This document shows positions 33,157-42,605 of a stretch of DNA of 64,000 nucleotides, piece by piece; position 1 is the stretch's first letter, and each line of letters opens with the position of its first letter. The notes below the pieces were generated by a model that was given only the letters and a program-made list of their open reading frames with translations, was not told the DNA's origin and made no database searches. The DNA comes from Rothia sp. SD9660Na (GTDB taxonomy: Bacteria; Actinomycetota; Actinomycetes; Actinomycetales; Micrococcaceae), in assembly GCF_030064065.1 (NCBI RefSeq), contig NZ_CP125946.1, forward strand, positions 558,001 to 622,000, read 5' to 3'. The position numbers and the translations under genes were made by a program.

Positions 33157-35436
33157 ATGACACACCCCGGCACCCAAACCTCTACCTCCAAGACCTCGCC
33201 TGCCCGCTACGCAGCTGTGGTAGCTCTTGCCGCCGCCTTGCTGGCAGCACCTGCCCTGCCCGCCTACGACCTGCCCGCCCTGCACGCCGCTGAGGCAAGC
33301 GCAGAAACAGCCTCTGCCAAGAAAACCGTGGAGGTTACCTCCTTCCTTAACGAAGATGGGACTGTCACCATCACCGGTAGCGGTTGGACGTCCTCCGCCG
33401 AGGGACGCGGCGCTGTGGTTGCCTTCAAATGGGACGGGGGAGCGGTCATCAACAAGGAGCTACCCTCTGACCCGCTCACCGGTGAACCCCGCACCGATGA
33501 ACGTTTTCGAAACGTTAACTTCTACACCATTGCCAACCCTGATGGCACTTTTGAGATCACAGCTGAGCTGCCCTCTGAGGCCAATAGCAATGCCAGTGAT
33601 GCAGACTGGGCAGCCGGTAGTGAGCACACGCTCACCGCCCTTGCCGGTTCCCTAGCTGAGGGGGACTCTGCGGGTAACTCGACCGCGAGCTTCACCGTCC
33701 CCAACGGCACTGCCGATGATATAGAAACCTGGCCCCTGCTGGAGGCTGAGGGCGCAACCGTGCGGATTCAGCCCTTTGAGACGGGGGAGGGCGCCAAACT
33801 TCGCCTCATCGGTGAAGGCTGGACCCACAGCACACAGGGTGGCTCCACCGTCTCCATCAAGCTCGAATACTTGGACGGCGACACCGTACGCCAGTACGAA
33901 CGCACCGACTCCGCTATTAGCGACTACTTGACCTCCAAGGGCCGGGCAGCAGATTCCACTAGCTGGGTGCTCCTTATGCCCGAGGCAGACCGTGTCCAGG
34001 AGAATCAGGGACTCTACACCATTGGCGAGGACGGTAGCTTCGACATCACTGTGGATGCCCCCGAGGGACTTAAAAATGCTGCTACCGGCGACTACCTGGC
34101 TGTCTTTGCCCAGTCCGGCCGCAACGCGGATGGGGATACCTCCCGCAGCGCCCGCTCAACCCCCGTACCCATCAACGGCGTGGCAGGCAGCCTTCCCGAA
34201 AAAGAGGACGATGGTACCGTCTGCACCACCGATGTCAGTGCCCCCACCATGCGCATCGCCAATCCCACTGTTGCAAGGGGCGAAAAACTGCACCTGATCG
34301 GCAGCGGCTGGTGCAATACCGAGAACACTCGTGCTACCACCATCGCCGTCAAAATTGATGAGGGCAAAATTTCGCATCTGGCAGCCAACGCCGTGCACTC
34401 CAATCGCACCATCTGGGCGATTATCAAACCTGACCCCGCTACCGGCGAGATTGACTACTACCTGGACCTACCAGATGGTACCGACGGCACCAGTGCACCT
34501 GCCCTGGGGGAGGGCGCCCACTCATTGCGCCTACTCTCCGGCTCTCTCAACGCCGGGGACCGCTCCGTTACCTACGGCGGTGTAGGTGTTCTTGACTTCA
34601 CCATTGGTCAGTATTCACCCAATGCGTTGCCTGATACCGTCAGCGACTCTGACCTTTCCGACTCAGCCCGTAACGGGGTAGAGGTAACTCGTGTAGGGCA
34701 GGAGGTTACTGTACGCGTCCCGGGCGGTCAGCCCGGCCAGTGGGTTATCGCCACCCCCTACCTGAGTGGCTCTGTACGCTCCGCCTACGGTTCAGGCTGG
34801 AAACAGCTAGATAGTAACCGCTCTCTCAGCTACACTCTGCCGGATACCATGGCAGGCGGTAGCTACAAACTCGCGGTCCAGAACGGCGAACAGGGCGCTG
34901 TGGGCGACCTATTGGGCTGGGCGCCCCTCACTGTTGAAACTGTGAGTTCGCTTCAGAACATAGCTGCTGGTGTTACACAGAACGCTTTGCCAGCTCCTTA
35001 TAGGCAAGATGCACAGACAAATCCTTCTACCAGCCAAACTGTGCAGGTCCCCTACACCGCGCCCGCTACTGTCACTAACACAGTTCGTCGTGTAGCCGGG
35101 CAAGCACCTGCGACCGCCCTTTCCCAGGCGACAGCTGCTCAGATAGATTCAGGTCACAAGACAACCCCTAGTGCAGAAGAGCCTACTGCCTCAGCCAACA
35201 CAACCTCTAATGCCGCTTCAAATGAACCCTCCCCAACAGGGGACACAGCAAGTTCTAACCCCCTGACTACCGCTAGAGAAGTGGAAGAAAGTGCAAGCAG
35301 CTGGGTATCGCAGACCCTCACCCCCAATAACCTGCTTCTGGTAGGAGCCGCAGGAATTGTCCTAGCCCTTGCTCTCACCTCCAAAAAATCTGCCGCCAAA
35401 CCCAAAAACACTCAGCCTAAAACCAGGAGAATATAG
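33157..35436 (+). CDS. Surface protein with repeated Ig-like domains, membrane anchored
   Basis: The 759-residue protein has a signal peptide (about 1-45), at least three repeats of a beta-sandwich module (about 55-187, 190-345 and 355-500), a further beta-rich region (about 505-610), a Ser/Thr/Ala-rich stalk, and a C-terminal membrane segment (LLLVGAAGIVLALAL) with a lysine/arginine tail. Each repeat opens like TITGSGW or LIGSGWC and closes like AHSLRLLSGSLNAGD, a pattern shared with the proteins at 35436 and 46799. There is no LPxTG-type signal. It lies 13 bp after fepB and is almost certainly cotranscribed. I do not recognise a named family; a role in binding or relaying an iron ligand at the surface is an inference from position. 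Confidence 0.85.
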   Translation: MTHPGTQTSTSKTSPARYAAVVALAAALLAAPALPAYDLPALHAAEASAETASAKKTVEVTSFLNEDGTVTITGSGWTSSAEGRGAVVAFKWDGGAVINKELPSDPLTGEPRTDERFRNVNFYTIANPDGTFEITAELPSEANSNASDADWAAGSEHTLTALAGSLAEGDSAGNSTASFTVPNGTADDIETWPLLEAEGATVRIQPFETGEGAKLRLIGEGWTHSTQGGSTVSIKLEYLDGDTVRQYERTDSAISDYLTSKGRAADSTSWVLLMPEADRVQENQGLYTIGEDGSFDITVDAPEGLKNAATGDYLAVFAQSGRNADGDTSRSARSTPVPINGVAGSLPEKEDDGTVCTTDVSAPTMRIANPTVARGEKLHLIGSGWCNTENTRATTIAVKIDEGKISHLAANAVHSNRTIWAIIKPDPATGEIDYYLDLPDGTDGTSAPALGEGAHSLRLLSGSLNAGDRSVTYGGVGVLDFTIGQYSPNALPDTVSDSDLSDSARNGVEVTRVGQEVTVRVPGGQPGQWVIATPYLSGSVRSAYGSGWKQLDSNRSLSYTLPDTMAGGSYKLAVQNGEQGAVGDLLGWAPLTVETVSSLQNIAAGVTQNALPAPYRQDAQTNPSTSQTVQVPYTAPATVTNTVRRVAGQAPATALSQATAAQIDSGHKTTPSAEEPTASANTTSNAASNEPSPTGDTASSNPLTTAREVEESASSWVSQTLTPNNLLLVGAAGIVLALALTSKKSAAKPKNTQPKTRRI

Positions 35437-36383
35437 TGCACACCCTCACCCTCCGCGCCTGGATACTTAGCTTCACAGGTATCTTTACCCTACTTCTGTT
35501 TACTCTCGCACCAGCCCTGGCACTGCCACCAGGAGGCGCCGCCACCTCTAACACCCCGGGCACACACTCCAGCGTCTCGCTAACGAGTCTTAAAGCCGGT
35601 GATACCCTCAGCTTCACCCTTACAGGATTCCCCGCCAATGAGCAGGTTTACATCAAAATTGATGACGGGAACGCCTGCCCCTCTGACGCTGCCCAGGGTG
35701 CCTGCGTTGTCCACCAGCAGAAAATTGATGCTAACGGCAGCGTCAACGGATCCTTTGTACTACCTACCGACCTTGCCGAGGGGGAGCACACCCTACGCTT
35801 TCTGGCAACAGAAATCAAAAAAGACTCTTCCGGCAACCAAATTGGTACATCAGGCTACTCTAACCAGAGCCCCGTCTTCACCATCACCGGCGTGAATGCC
35901 GACTCCCAGGGGGCTAGCTACACCAACGTAGATTCAGCAATCATCAACCAAATCGAGCAGGACGTGGCCAATAACTCTGCCGGTGATTCCGCCGATGAGT
36001 CCGGAGCGACCGTTGTTGTCGAAAATGAGAGAGAAGTCTACCTGGATGCTTCAGGCAATGAGATCAGCAAAGAAGAATACGATGCTCTAGTAGCAGCCGC
36101 TCACACCAACCAGACTTCCACCGGGGCCAAGAACGGTACCGAGGACGAGGCAGAAAGCACCGCCTCAGCCAGCGCCAGCCAGCAGACCAAGAGCAGTGCC
36201 TCTGCTACTGCCACAGCCAGCGCAAAAGCTTCAGCTACTGCGTCCGCCAGCCAGGAAGACGGCGTTACCACCGAAGCAGCCTCCGTCGACAGGCAGAGCA
36301 ACGTTCCCTGGGCCGGAATCGTAGCCTTTGCCGCTGCCCTGGTAGCTGCCGGAATTATCGTCTGGCGCCGCCGCTCAGCCTAG
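35436..36383 (+). CDS. Small Ig-like surface protein, membrane anchored
   Basis: This 315-residue protein starts at a GTG overlapping the previous stop (TAGTG) with AGGAGA upstream. It has a signal peptide (about 1-32), one Ig-like module (about 45-155, from LKAGDTLSFTLTGF to SPVFTITGV), an acidic then Ala/Ser/Thr-rich stalk, and a C-terminal membrane span followed by RRRSA. The module includes two cysteines (ACPSD and GACVV) that could form a disulfide. Its closing EGEHTLRFLA matches the repeats of its neighbours. No sortase motif is present. It is the third gene of the fepB unit; its function is unknown and probably tied to surface iron capture. Confidence 0.85.
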   Translation: MHTLTLRAWILSFTGIFTLLLFTLAPALALPPGGAATSNTPGTHSSVSLTSLKAGDTLSFTLTGFPANEQVYIKIDDGNACPSDAAQGACVVHQQKIDANGSVNGSFVLPTDLAEGEHTLRFLATEIKKDSSGNQIGTSGYSNQSPVFTITGVNADSQGASYTNVDSAIINQIEQDVANNSAGDSADESGATVVVENEREVYLDASGNEISKEEYDALVAAAHTNQTSTGAKNGTEDEAESTASASASQQTKSSASATATASAKASATASASQEDGVTTEAASVDRQSNVPWAGIVAFAAALVAAGIIVWRRRSA

Positions 36384-36394
36384 CCCCACCACTC

Positions 36395-36432
36395 TATCCG
36401 GCGGGCAGCCTATTATAGGCACCCACCGGATA
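36395..36432 (+). promoter_or_regulatory. Strong hairpin between the surface-protein gene and fepD
   Basis: TATCCGG (36395-36401) pairs with CCGGATA (36426-36432); GGG/CCC and the terminal palindrome GCCTATTATAGGC (36408-36420) continue the stem. There is no T-tract, so it is more likely an RNA-processing or stabilising element, or an operator, than a terminator. It would set different levels for the binding proteins and the permease/NRPS genes. Confidence 0.5.
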
Positions 36433-36482
36433 CCCACGCCCACATCCCCTACACACACCCACCAGCGACCCCGGAGTAGACC

Positions 36483-37505
36483 GTGCCCAACCCGCCCGTC
36501 AGAGACAGCGCCCGCACCCGGCGCCGCCTACTCTGGCTTGCCCTCTTCGCGCTCCTGGCAGTTACTGCCCTGGTGCTCTCCATTCGCTTCGGCTCCAACC
36601 CGATCCCCGGACACCAGGTCTGGGCGGCACTCGCCGGCGGGGCAGACCCCGGTGTGAACACCATCATCTGGGACCAGCGCCTACCCCGCACCACCCTGGG
36701 TGCCCTCTGCGGTGCGTCCCTTGCCGTAGCCGGCTCCCTGATGCAGTCTCTTACCCGCAACCCTCTGGCAGAACCCGGGCTACTCGGCATCAATGCCGGA
36801 GCCTCCGTTGCCGTGGTTTTCTCGGTCATCCTTTTTGGGGTTATCGGTATAGCGGGCTACATGGCAGCGGCCTCCATCGGTGCAGCGATCACTTGTATTG
36901 CCGTCTACCTACTCGGACGCGGAAAAAGCGGTTCCATGGTCAAACTCGCGCTCGCAGGTGTTGCTATCTCCGCTGCTCTCTCATCGGTCAACCAGGCACT
37001 GATTCTCGCTAACGCTGATGCCTACAACGAGTTCCGCTTCTGGGCAGCAGGCTCCCTCGAAGCTCGAACCTTTGACACCGTACTCGCCGTCTTCCCCATC
37101 ATGCTTCTGGGTCTGGCGCTCGCCGCCTGGGTCTGCCCCGCTATCAACGCCCTGGGCGCCGGTGAAGAAGCCGCCATAGCCCTGGGTATTAACCTTAAAC
37201 GTACCCAGTTGCTCACCCTGCTCGCTGTCACCCTACTCGCCGGTACTACTACCGCAGCTATAGGGCCCATCTCCTTCGTCGGCCTCGCCGTTCCCTTCAT
37301 CGTGCGGGCCCTACTCGGCAATGACGTTCGCTGGGTTACCACCGGCTCCCTCATCCTAGGGCCTGCCTGGCTCCTGGGAGCAGACGTCCTCGCCCGCACC
37401 ATCATCGCCCCCGAAGAAACCCACGTTGGTATCATCGCAACCCTGGTCGGTGCGCCCCTCTTTGTTGCCCTCATGGCCCGCAGGAAGGTAGTAGCTCTCT
37501 CATGA
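36483..37505 (+). CDS. fepD: Ferric-siderophore ABC permease, FepD-like
   Basis: A FecCD-family permease of 340 residues with about ten membrane helices. RLPRTTLGALCGASLAVAG and MQSLTRNPLAEPGLLGINAG are the conserved FecCD signatures. It pairs with FepG to form the channel of the importer, energised by FepC. The start is GTG 36483 with GGAG upstream. Its stop overlaps the fepG start as ATGA, so the two subunits are translationally coupled. Confidence 0.94.
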   Translation: MPNPPVRDSARTRRRLLWLALFALLAVTALVLSIRFGSNPIPGHQVWAALAGGADPGVNTIIWDQRLPRTTLGALCGASLAVAGSLMQSLTRNPLAEPGLLGINAGASVAVVFSVILFGVIGIAGYMAAASIGAAITCIAVYLLGRGKSGSMVKLALAGVAISAALSSVNQALILANADAYNEFRFWAAGSLEARTFDTVLAVFPIMLLGLALAAWVCPAINALGAGEEAAIALGINLKRTQLLTLLAVTLLAGTTTAAIGPISFVGLAVPFIVRALLGNDVRWVTTGSLILGPAWLLGADVLARTIIAPEETHVGIIATLVGAPLFVALMARRKVVALS

Positions 37506-38572
37506 CAACCTACCGTAGCCTCCCACCCCTCAGCATTACCCGTGACCTCGCTGGTCGCCGCTGCCTCACCCTTTGGGCAGGAATCCGTGCCCAAGTTCCC
37601 CTGCGACTCACCGCCTACAATCTCACCATCATCGCCCTCATCCTCACGCTTGGAATCTGGGCCATGACTCGGGGCGACTACCCCCTTACACCCACCCAGG
37701 TCGTGCAGGCTATCTTTGGCGAAGGCACCAAACTCGGCATCTACTTCGTTACCGAAGTGCGTGCCCCGCGCATCATAGCCGCCCTGCTCGTCGGCGCAGC
37801 CCTTGGGCTTTCCGGCTCCATCTTCCAAACCATCTCCGGAAATGCCCTCGGATCTCCAGACATCATCGGCTTTACCTACGGGGCAGCCACCGGAGCCCTC
37901 ATCAACATCATTGCCTTCAACGCAGGCCCCACCGGCATAGCTGTCGGCGCGGTTACCGGTGGACTTGCCACCTCCCTTCTGGTCTATCTCCTCACCCGCC
38001 ACACCGGTCTCCAAGGCTTCCGCCTCGTCCTCATCGGCATTGGCGTGGGCTCCACTCTCTCCGCCATCAACTCCCTACTGGTCGTCCGTGCCTCCCTCAC
38101 CCAGGCACAAACCGCTGCCAGCTGGCTGGCAGGCTCCCTCAACACCATGAACTGGACTAAAACCGGCAGCCTCGCCCTTGCGCTCCTCATTCTCTTACCC
38201 CTCCTACTTGCCATGGCACGCCCCCTCACCTCTCTCCGCTTCGGTGACGCCGTCTCCGCAGGTCTGGGCGTTCGAGTCAGTTCTCTGCGTATCGGTTCCC
38301 TCTTTATCGGTGTCCTCCTTGTCTCCCTCGCCACCGCCACCACAGGCCCTCTCGCCTTCGTCGCGCTCGCCGCCCCCCACATTGCCAAAACCATCACCCG
38401 AGCCAGCGGCACAGCCCTTGGCTCTTCCGCCCTCACAGGTGCCCTCCTGGTACTCAGCTCAGACCTCATCGGCCAGTATGCCCTACCCACCACCCTCCAA
38501 GTCGGTGTCGTCACCGGTGCCCTCGGCGGCATTTACCTCATCTACCTCATCGCCACAGAACGGAAAAACTAG
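37502..38572 (+). CDS. fepG: Ferric-siderophore ABC permease, FepG-like
   Basis: The second FecCD-family permease has 356 residues, with an N-terminal cytoplasmic stretch of about 38 residues before the first helix. VRAPRIIAALLVGAALGLSG and FQTISGNALGSPDIIGFTYG are the family signatures, and the substitution pattern is of FepG type. It overlaps fepD by four bases and is followed after two bases by fepC. Confidence 0.94.
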   Translation: MTTYRSLPPLSITRDLAGRRCLTLWAGIRAQVPLRLTAYNLTIIALILTLGIWAMTRGDYPLTPTQVVQAIFGEGTKLGIYFVTEVRAPRIIAALLVGAALGLSGSIFQTISGNALGSPDIIGFTYGAATGALINIIAFNAGPTGIAVGAVTGGLATSLLVYLLTRHTGLQGFRLVLIGIGVGSTLSAINSLLVVRASLTQAQTAASWLAGSLNTMNWTKTGSLALALLILLPLLLAMARPLTSLRFGDAVSAGLGVRVSSLRIGSLFIGVLLVSLATATTGPLAFVALAAPHIAKTITRASGTALGSSALTGALLVLSSDLIGQYALPTTLQVGVVTGALGGIYLIYLIATERKN

Positions 38573-38574
38573 CC

Positions 38575-39372
38575 ATGGAATCTACGACGAGACTCACCGC
38601 CCACGGTATTACCGTCGGCTATGGTGACCGTAAGGTGCTAGACACCATCGACTTCTCCCTGCTCGAAGGCGAACTTACCGTTATCCTCGGCCCTAACGCC
38701 TGTGGAAAATCCACTCTGCTCAAGGCCCTTGCCCGCGTCAATCCTGTACGCACCGGAGAAATCAGGCTCGATGGCAGGCCTCTACCCGGCATGAAGTCCA
38801 AGGACATCGCCAAAATCCTTGCCATGCTCCCACAAACCCCCGATGCACCCTCCGGCGTCACGGTTGCGGACGTTGTCGCCCGCGGCCGCTACCCCCACCA
38901 GTCCCTACTGCGTTCTTGGAGCCCCGAGGACGATGCCGCCTGCACCGAGGCAATGACCGCCGCCAACGTCCTGGAACTTGCCGACCGTCCCATCGAAGCC
39001 CTCTCCGGTGGCCAGCGCCAGCGCGTCTGGATCGCCATGACCCTTGCCCAGCAGACCCCGTTGATTCTGCTGGATGAACCCACCACCTACCTGGATATTA
39101 CCCACCAGCTAGAGGTACTCAACCTCACCCGAAAGCTCCACCGTGCCGGGCACACCGTTGCCGTGGTGCTGCACGACCTCAACCTCGCCTTCCGCTACGC
39201 CACCCATGTGGTGCTCATGAAAGATGGTGAGATTCTTGCCCAGGGGCGCCCGGCGGACATCGTGACCGAGGAGATTATCCGGCAGGTCTTTGACGTGGAC
39301 TCCAAGATTATTGCCGACCCCTGCTCCGGCACACCCCTGGTGATTCCCCGCGTTGAAGAGGACGCGCTCTAA
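38575..39372 (+). CDS. fepC: Ferric-siderophore ABC transporter ATPase, FepC-like
   Basis: A 265-residue cytoplasmic ATPase. Walker A is GPNACGKS (39-46), the signature motif is LSGGQRQRVWIAM, and Walker B is LILLDEPTTYLD followed by the FepC/FecE-type DITHQLEVL. The switch histidine lies in VVLHDLNLAFRYA. It completes the FepBDGC importer. Its stop overlaps the fes start as TAATG. Confidence 0.96.
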   Translation: MESTTRLTAHGITVGYGDRKVLDTIDFSLLEGELTVILGPNACGKSTLLKALARVNPVRTGEIRLDGRPLPGMKSKDIAKILAMLPQTPDAPSGVTVADVVARGRYPHQSLLRSWSPEDDAACTEAMTAANVLELADRPIEALSGGQRQRVWIAMTLAQQTPLILLDEPTTYLDITHQLEVLNLTRKLHRAGHTVAVVLHDLNLAFRYATHVVLMKDGEILAQGRPADIVTEEIIRQVFDVDSKIIADPCSGTPLVIPRVEEDAL

Positions 39373-40628
39373 TGGCTACCGAACACCTGCAAGCCCAGCT
39401 ACTGCGCACTCCACCCAAGATCTCGCGCCCCACGCCCGCCCCGCGCACCTGCTCCTATGGGCTAAGTCAGCTACGGGCGCGCTACCGGGGGCAGGAACTA
39501 GAAGGGGCTATCGAAGCCTGGGCAGAAAAAGGAACGCCCGTTCTTGAAACGGTGGACGGCGATGGAAACCTCCTGCCTGCCAACCAGCGCACCGTCACCT
39601 TCCTCTGGCACGACGCTGGTGCCGAAGAGGTGCTTATCTTCGTCAACCGCCTCACCGACGAAAAGAACCTCGCCAGCTCCCTGCTAGAGAACATCGACGG
39701 AACCGACTACTGGGCCATTAGCTACCGCATGGCAACAACCTGGCGTGCCTCCTACTGCTTTATACCCGCCTACCCCGGACAACCCCGCCCTTGGATGGAC
39801 GCTGATAACCAGGTGCAGCTGCGCGCCGCCCTGGACGCAGGCTTTGGTGACCCCACCAACCCTGCCACCTGTCTCAACCGGGCGGGCACCGTCATGGGGC
39901 TGGTTGCGTTACCCGACGCCCCACCCCAGCCCTACAGCCTGGACGCTACCACCTGCCAAAGCCAGGAGCCAGCGCGCTGGCTTACCCACGGTGAACGCAC
40001 CTACACCGTGCATGCCCTGGGGCAGAGCAAAAACCCCCTGCCCACCGTCATTTTCTTTGACGGCGAGGTCTGGGAGGCTATGGGGCTACCCGCCTCCCTG
40101 GCAGCGGCCCACCGGGACGGCATACTTCCCGACCTTCAGGCAGTTTTCCTGCACTCCGGTGGGCGTCTAACCCGCTGGGCGGAGCTGGATGGAAGCGCTC
40201 CCGTTGCCGACTATCTGGCAGATGACCTGCTCCCAGCACTGCACACTCGGGGGGAGCTGGCAGAAACCACCGGGGTTACCCTGGTGGGGCAGTCGCTGGG
40301 CGGGCTCTCTGCCCTGCTTGCCAGTGTCCACCGCCCGGAGGTCTTTACCTCCGTCATTTCGTCCTCCGCCTCGCTCTGGCAACCGGTCCTTGCCAATGCC
40401 CTCACCGCGCTGGCTAAGACAGGCGACCAGCAACGACTTGCCCACCTGCACTGGCAGATTGAGGTGGGCGAACAGGAATGGGTGCTTCTCCCCCCGCACG
40501 AAGAACTGCGAGCGCAACTGGCAGATTTCCCCCTGAAACTGACCTACAGCATCTACAACGGCGGCCATGATTACGCCTGCTGGCGCGGCTCCATCATTGA
40601 CGCCCTAGCCCGTCTTCGTACCCGCTAG
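39372..40628 (+). CDS. fes: Enterobactin/ferric-enterobactin esterase, Fes-like
   Basis: This 418-residue protein has the two-part build of cytoplasmic Fes: an N-terminal enterochelin-esterase beta domain (about 45-200, with RTVTFLWHDAGAEEV and YWAISYRMATTWRASYCF) and a C-terminal alpha/beta-hydrolase domain. The nucleophile is Ser308 in GQSLGG and the catalytic histidine His399 in GGHDYACWRG. There is no signal peptide, so it should act in the cytosol, hydrolysing the tri-serine lactone of the imported siderophore to release iron. It is coupled to fepC and lies 12 bp before entE. The context with EntE, carrier protein and EntF supports a triscatechol substrate. Confidence 0.93.
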   Translation: MATEHLQAQLLRTPPKISRPTPAPRTCSYGLSQLRARYRGQELEGAIEAWAEKGTPVLETVDGDGNLLPANQRTVTFLWHDAGAEEVLIFVNRLTDEKNLASSLLENIDGTDYWAISYRMATTWRASYCFIPAYPGQPRPWMDADNQVQLRAALDAGFGDPTNPATCLNRAGTVMGLVALPDAPPQPYSLDATTCQSQEPARWLTHGERTYTVHALGQSKNPLPTVIFFDGEVWEAMGLPASLAAAHRDGILPDLQAVFLHSGGRLTRWAELDGSAPVADYLADDLLPALHTRGELAETTGVTLVGQSLGGLSALLASVHRPEVFTSVISSSASLWQPVLANALTALAKTGDQQRLAHLHWQIEVGEQEWVLLPPHEELRAQLADFPLKLTYSIYNGGHDYACWRGSIIDALARLRTR

Positions 40629-40640
40629 AAAGGAGAAACC

Positions 40641-42347
40641 GTGCTCACCTACAGTTCCCAACGCACACCTCTTGAATCAACCCCTCTCATTCCTGAAGCC
40701 TTTGCTGCTCGCTACCGTGAACTCGGCTACTGGGTGGAGGAAACTATCCCGGACTTCTTACTTTCTGCCTGCCGTAGTCATGCAGACAGGCAGGGACTAG
40801 TAGCACTTGCACACTCTCTGCCGGGCAAGGACGGTAAACCCGGGCAGGTGCGCTGGACCTATGGTGAACTAGCCCGCTATGCTACCGCCGCTGCTCGCAG
40901 GCTCAGTGAGGCCGGTGTGGGTCCTGGCGACCGGGTGTTGCTCCAGCTCCCCAATACTGCTGAGTACCTGGTCTACCTGCTGGGTATTTTTTGGGCGGGT
41001 GCCCTGCCGGTCTTCTGCCTACCGCAGCACCGGCAGAAGGAACTGGCGCATTTTGCACGGCGGACCGACGCGGCAGCACACGTTTTCTCGACGGCTACCG
41101 GTGGCGCTGATTTTGCTGCCCTCTATGAAACCTATGCCGGTGAGCTGGTGGGGGAGGGGCTGGTACCTCCGGTGGTGGTGGACGTTGCCGAACCCCTGGA
41201 ACCGGCAGAGCAGCCCCTGGAGGCTCCCGTTGCCGTCGTACGCACCGGGGAGTCTGACCGACCCAGCGAACAGGTTGCCTTCCTGCAGCTCTCCGGTGGT
41301 ACCACCGGGGTGTCCAAGCTGATTCCCCGCACCCACGCCGCCTACCTCTACTCGGTGCGGGAGTCCGCCCGTATCTGCGGGCTGACCGAAGATACCCGCA
41401 TGCTGGTGGTGCTCCCCGCCGCCCACAACTTCACCATGAGCTCGCCGGGTATTTTGGGTGCCTTCCATGCAGGTGCCTCCCTGGTCTTTGCCGCTGATCC
41501 TAGCCCGCAGACCGCCTTTAGCCTGATTGAGGCAGAACAGGTCACCTTTGCCGCCCTGGTGCCCCCGCTTGCCCAGGCATGGATAGCCTCCGCCGAGCGT
41601 CGAGCCCCCAATCTTGCCAGCCTTTCCACCGTGCAGGTGGGCGGCGCTAAACTCCTGCCCGCCGTTGCCGCCCGTATCCAGCCGGTGCTGGGTGCCCACC
41701 TCCAACAGGTTTTCGGTATGGCAGAGGGGCTGGTGAATTACACCCGCGCCGGTGATCCCCAAGAAACAGTGCTGACTACCCAGGGAACCCCCATCAGCCC
41801 TGATGACGAGATTCGTGTGGTGGACGACTACGACCGCGATGTATCTGAGGGTCAGAGCGGGCACCTGCTCACACGAGGCCCCTACACGATTCGAGGCTAC
41901 TACCGGGAGGATCGAGCCAACCGGGACGGATTCACCGAGGACGGCTTCTACCGCACCGGAGATATTGTGAAGGTACACCCCGGCGGGCACATCGAAGTGA
42001 CCGGCAGAGCAAAGGACCAAATTAACCGCAATGGCGAAAAAATAGCTGTGGATGAGATTGAAGACCTGGCGCTAACCCACCCCGGTATTCACGACGCTGT
42101 TGCCCTGGGTATTCCTGATAAGACGGTGGGGGAGCGCGTCGCCCTGGTGGTTGTTCCAGCCCCCGGCACTAGCTTTACCAACCCCCGCCGGGAACTGCAC
42201 GACTTCTTCACCGCCGCCGGTCTTGCCGCCTACAAGATACCTGAAAGGGTGGAGGTCTACTCGAGCCTGCCGGTTACCAACATCGGCAAAATATCGCGCC
42301 GGGAACTGCGCGAGCAGCTACTCACCCACCTGAAAAAACAGCCCTAA
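40641..42347 (+). CDS. entE: 2,3-dihydroxybenzoate-AMP ligase, EntE/DhbE-like
   Basis: This stand-alone adenylation enzyme (568 residues) activates 2,3-dihydroxybenzoate and loads it on the aryl carrier protein. The nucleotide loop is LSGGTTGVSKLIPRTH (near residue 217), and GMAEGLVNYTR and GFYRTGDIV follow. Asn263 in LPAAHNF occupies the place of the asparagine that reads the 2-hydroxyl of the substrate in DhbE. The catalytic lysine is Lys550 in NIGKISRREL. GTG 40641 has AAAGGAG upstream. At 568 residues it is slightly longer than EntE owing to an inserted loop (about 170-205). The carrier protein gene follows after 15 bp. Confidence 0.95.
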   Translation: MLTYSSQRTPLESTPLIPEAFAARYRELGYWVEETIPDFLLSACRSHADRQGLVALAHSLPGKDGKPGQVRWTYGELARYATAAARRLSEAGVGPGDRVLLQLPNTAEYLVYLLGIFWAGALPVFCLPQHRQKELAHFARRTDAAAHVFSTATGGADFAALYETYAGELVGEGLVPPVVVDVAEPLEPAEQPLEAPVAVVRTGESDRPSEQVAFLQLSGGTTGVSKLIPRTHAAYLYSVRESARICGLTEDTRMLVVLPAAHNFTMSSPGILGAFHAGASLVFAADPSPQTAFSLIEAEQVTFAALVPPLAQAWIASAERRAPNLASLSTVQVGGAKLLPAVAARIQPVLGAHLQQVFGMAEGLVNYTRAGDPQETVLTTQGTPISPDDEIRVVDDYDRDVSEGQSGHLLTRGPYTIRGYYREDRANRDGFTEDGFYRTGDIVKVHPGGHIEVTGRAKDQINRNGEKIAVDEIEDLALTHPGIHDAVALGIPDKTVGERVALVVVPAPGTSFTNPRRELHDFFTAAGLAAYKIPERVEVYSSLPVTNIGKISRRELREQLLTHLKKQP

Positions 42348-42362
42348 TCCAAGGAGAAACCC

Positions 42363-42590
42363 ATGATTGCAGAAGCAACCCTGCGCCCCATTCTTGCCCG
42401 CTACATCAGCGAGGCAGACTCCCTGCAGGAGGCATTTGCCAGCCCCGAGACTGACCTCTTTACCCTGGGGCTGGACTCCATGGGCGCCTTTGCCCTGCTC
42501 GATGATCTTGCCGCCGAAGGCTACAGCGTCGAGTTCACCGACCTCATCGCCAACCCCACCGTCAGCTTCCTCACCGGCTCAGCCCGCTAA
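42363..42590 (+). CDS. Free-standing aryl carrier protein
   Basis: A 75-residue acyl-carrier-like protein with the phosphopantetheine site GLDSM (Ser39) and the later motif DLIANPTVSFL that resembles the aryl carrier domain of EntB. In E. coli this domain is fused to an isochorismatase; here it stands alone between entE and the NRPS gene, 15 bp from each. It should receive 2,3-dihydroxybenzoate from the ligase and present it to the condensation domain of the NRPS. The isochorismatase must be supplied from elsewhere. Confidence 0.9.
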   Translation: MIAEATLRPILARYISEADSLQEAFASPETDLFTLGLDSMGAFALLDDLAAEGYSVEFTDLIANPTVSFLTGSAR

Positions 42591-42605
42591 CGGAAAGGCT
42601 CCACC

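Noticed and set aside
33157..36383. HtaA-type haem-binding proteins as the identity of the surface proteins near fepB
   Set aside because: The layout recalls corynebacterial haem loci, but I could not see the HtaA domain pattern with its conserved tyrosine and histidine, and the neighbours are catecholate genes.
33157..36383. LPxTG-type sortase anchoring of the first two surface proteins
   Set aside because: Both have a C-terminal membrane span and basic tail, but no LPxTG or LAxTG motif before it.
37022..38014. Long minus-strand open frame of about 330 codons opposite fepD/fepG
   Set aside because: It is a by-product of high GC content opposite two clear permease genes; it has no family-like sequence and no ribosome binding site of note.
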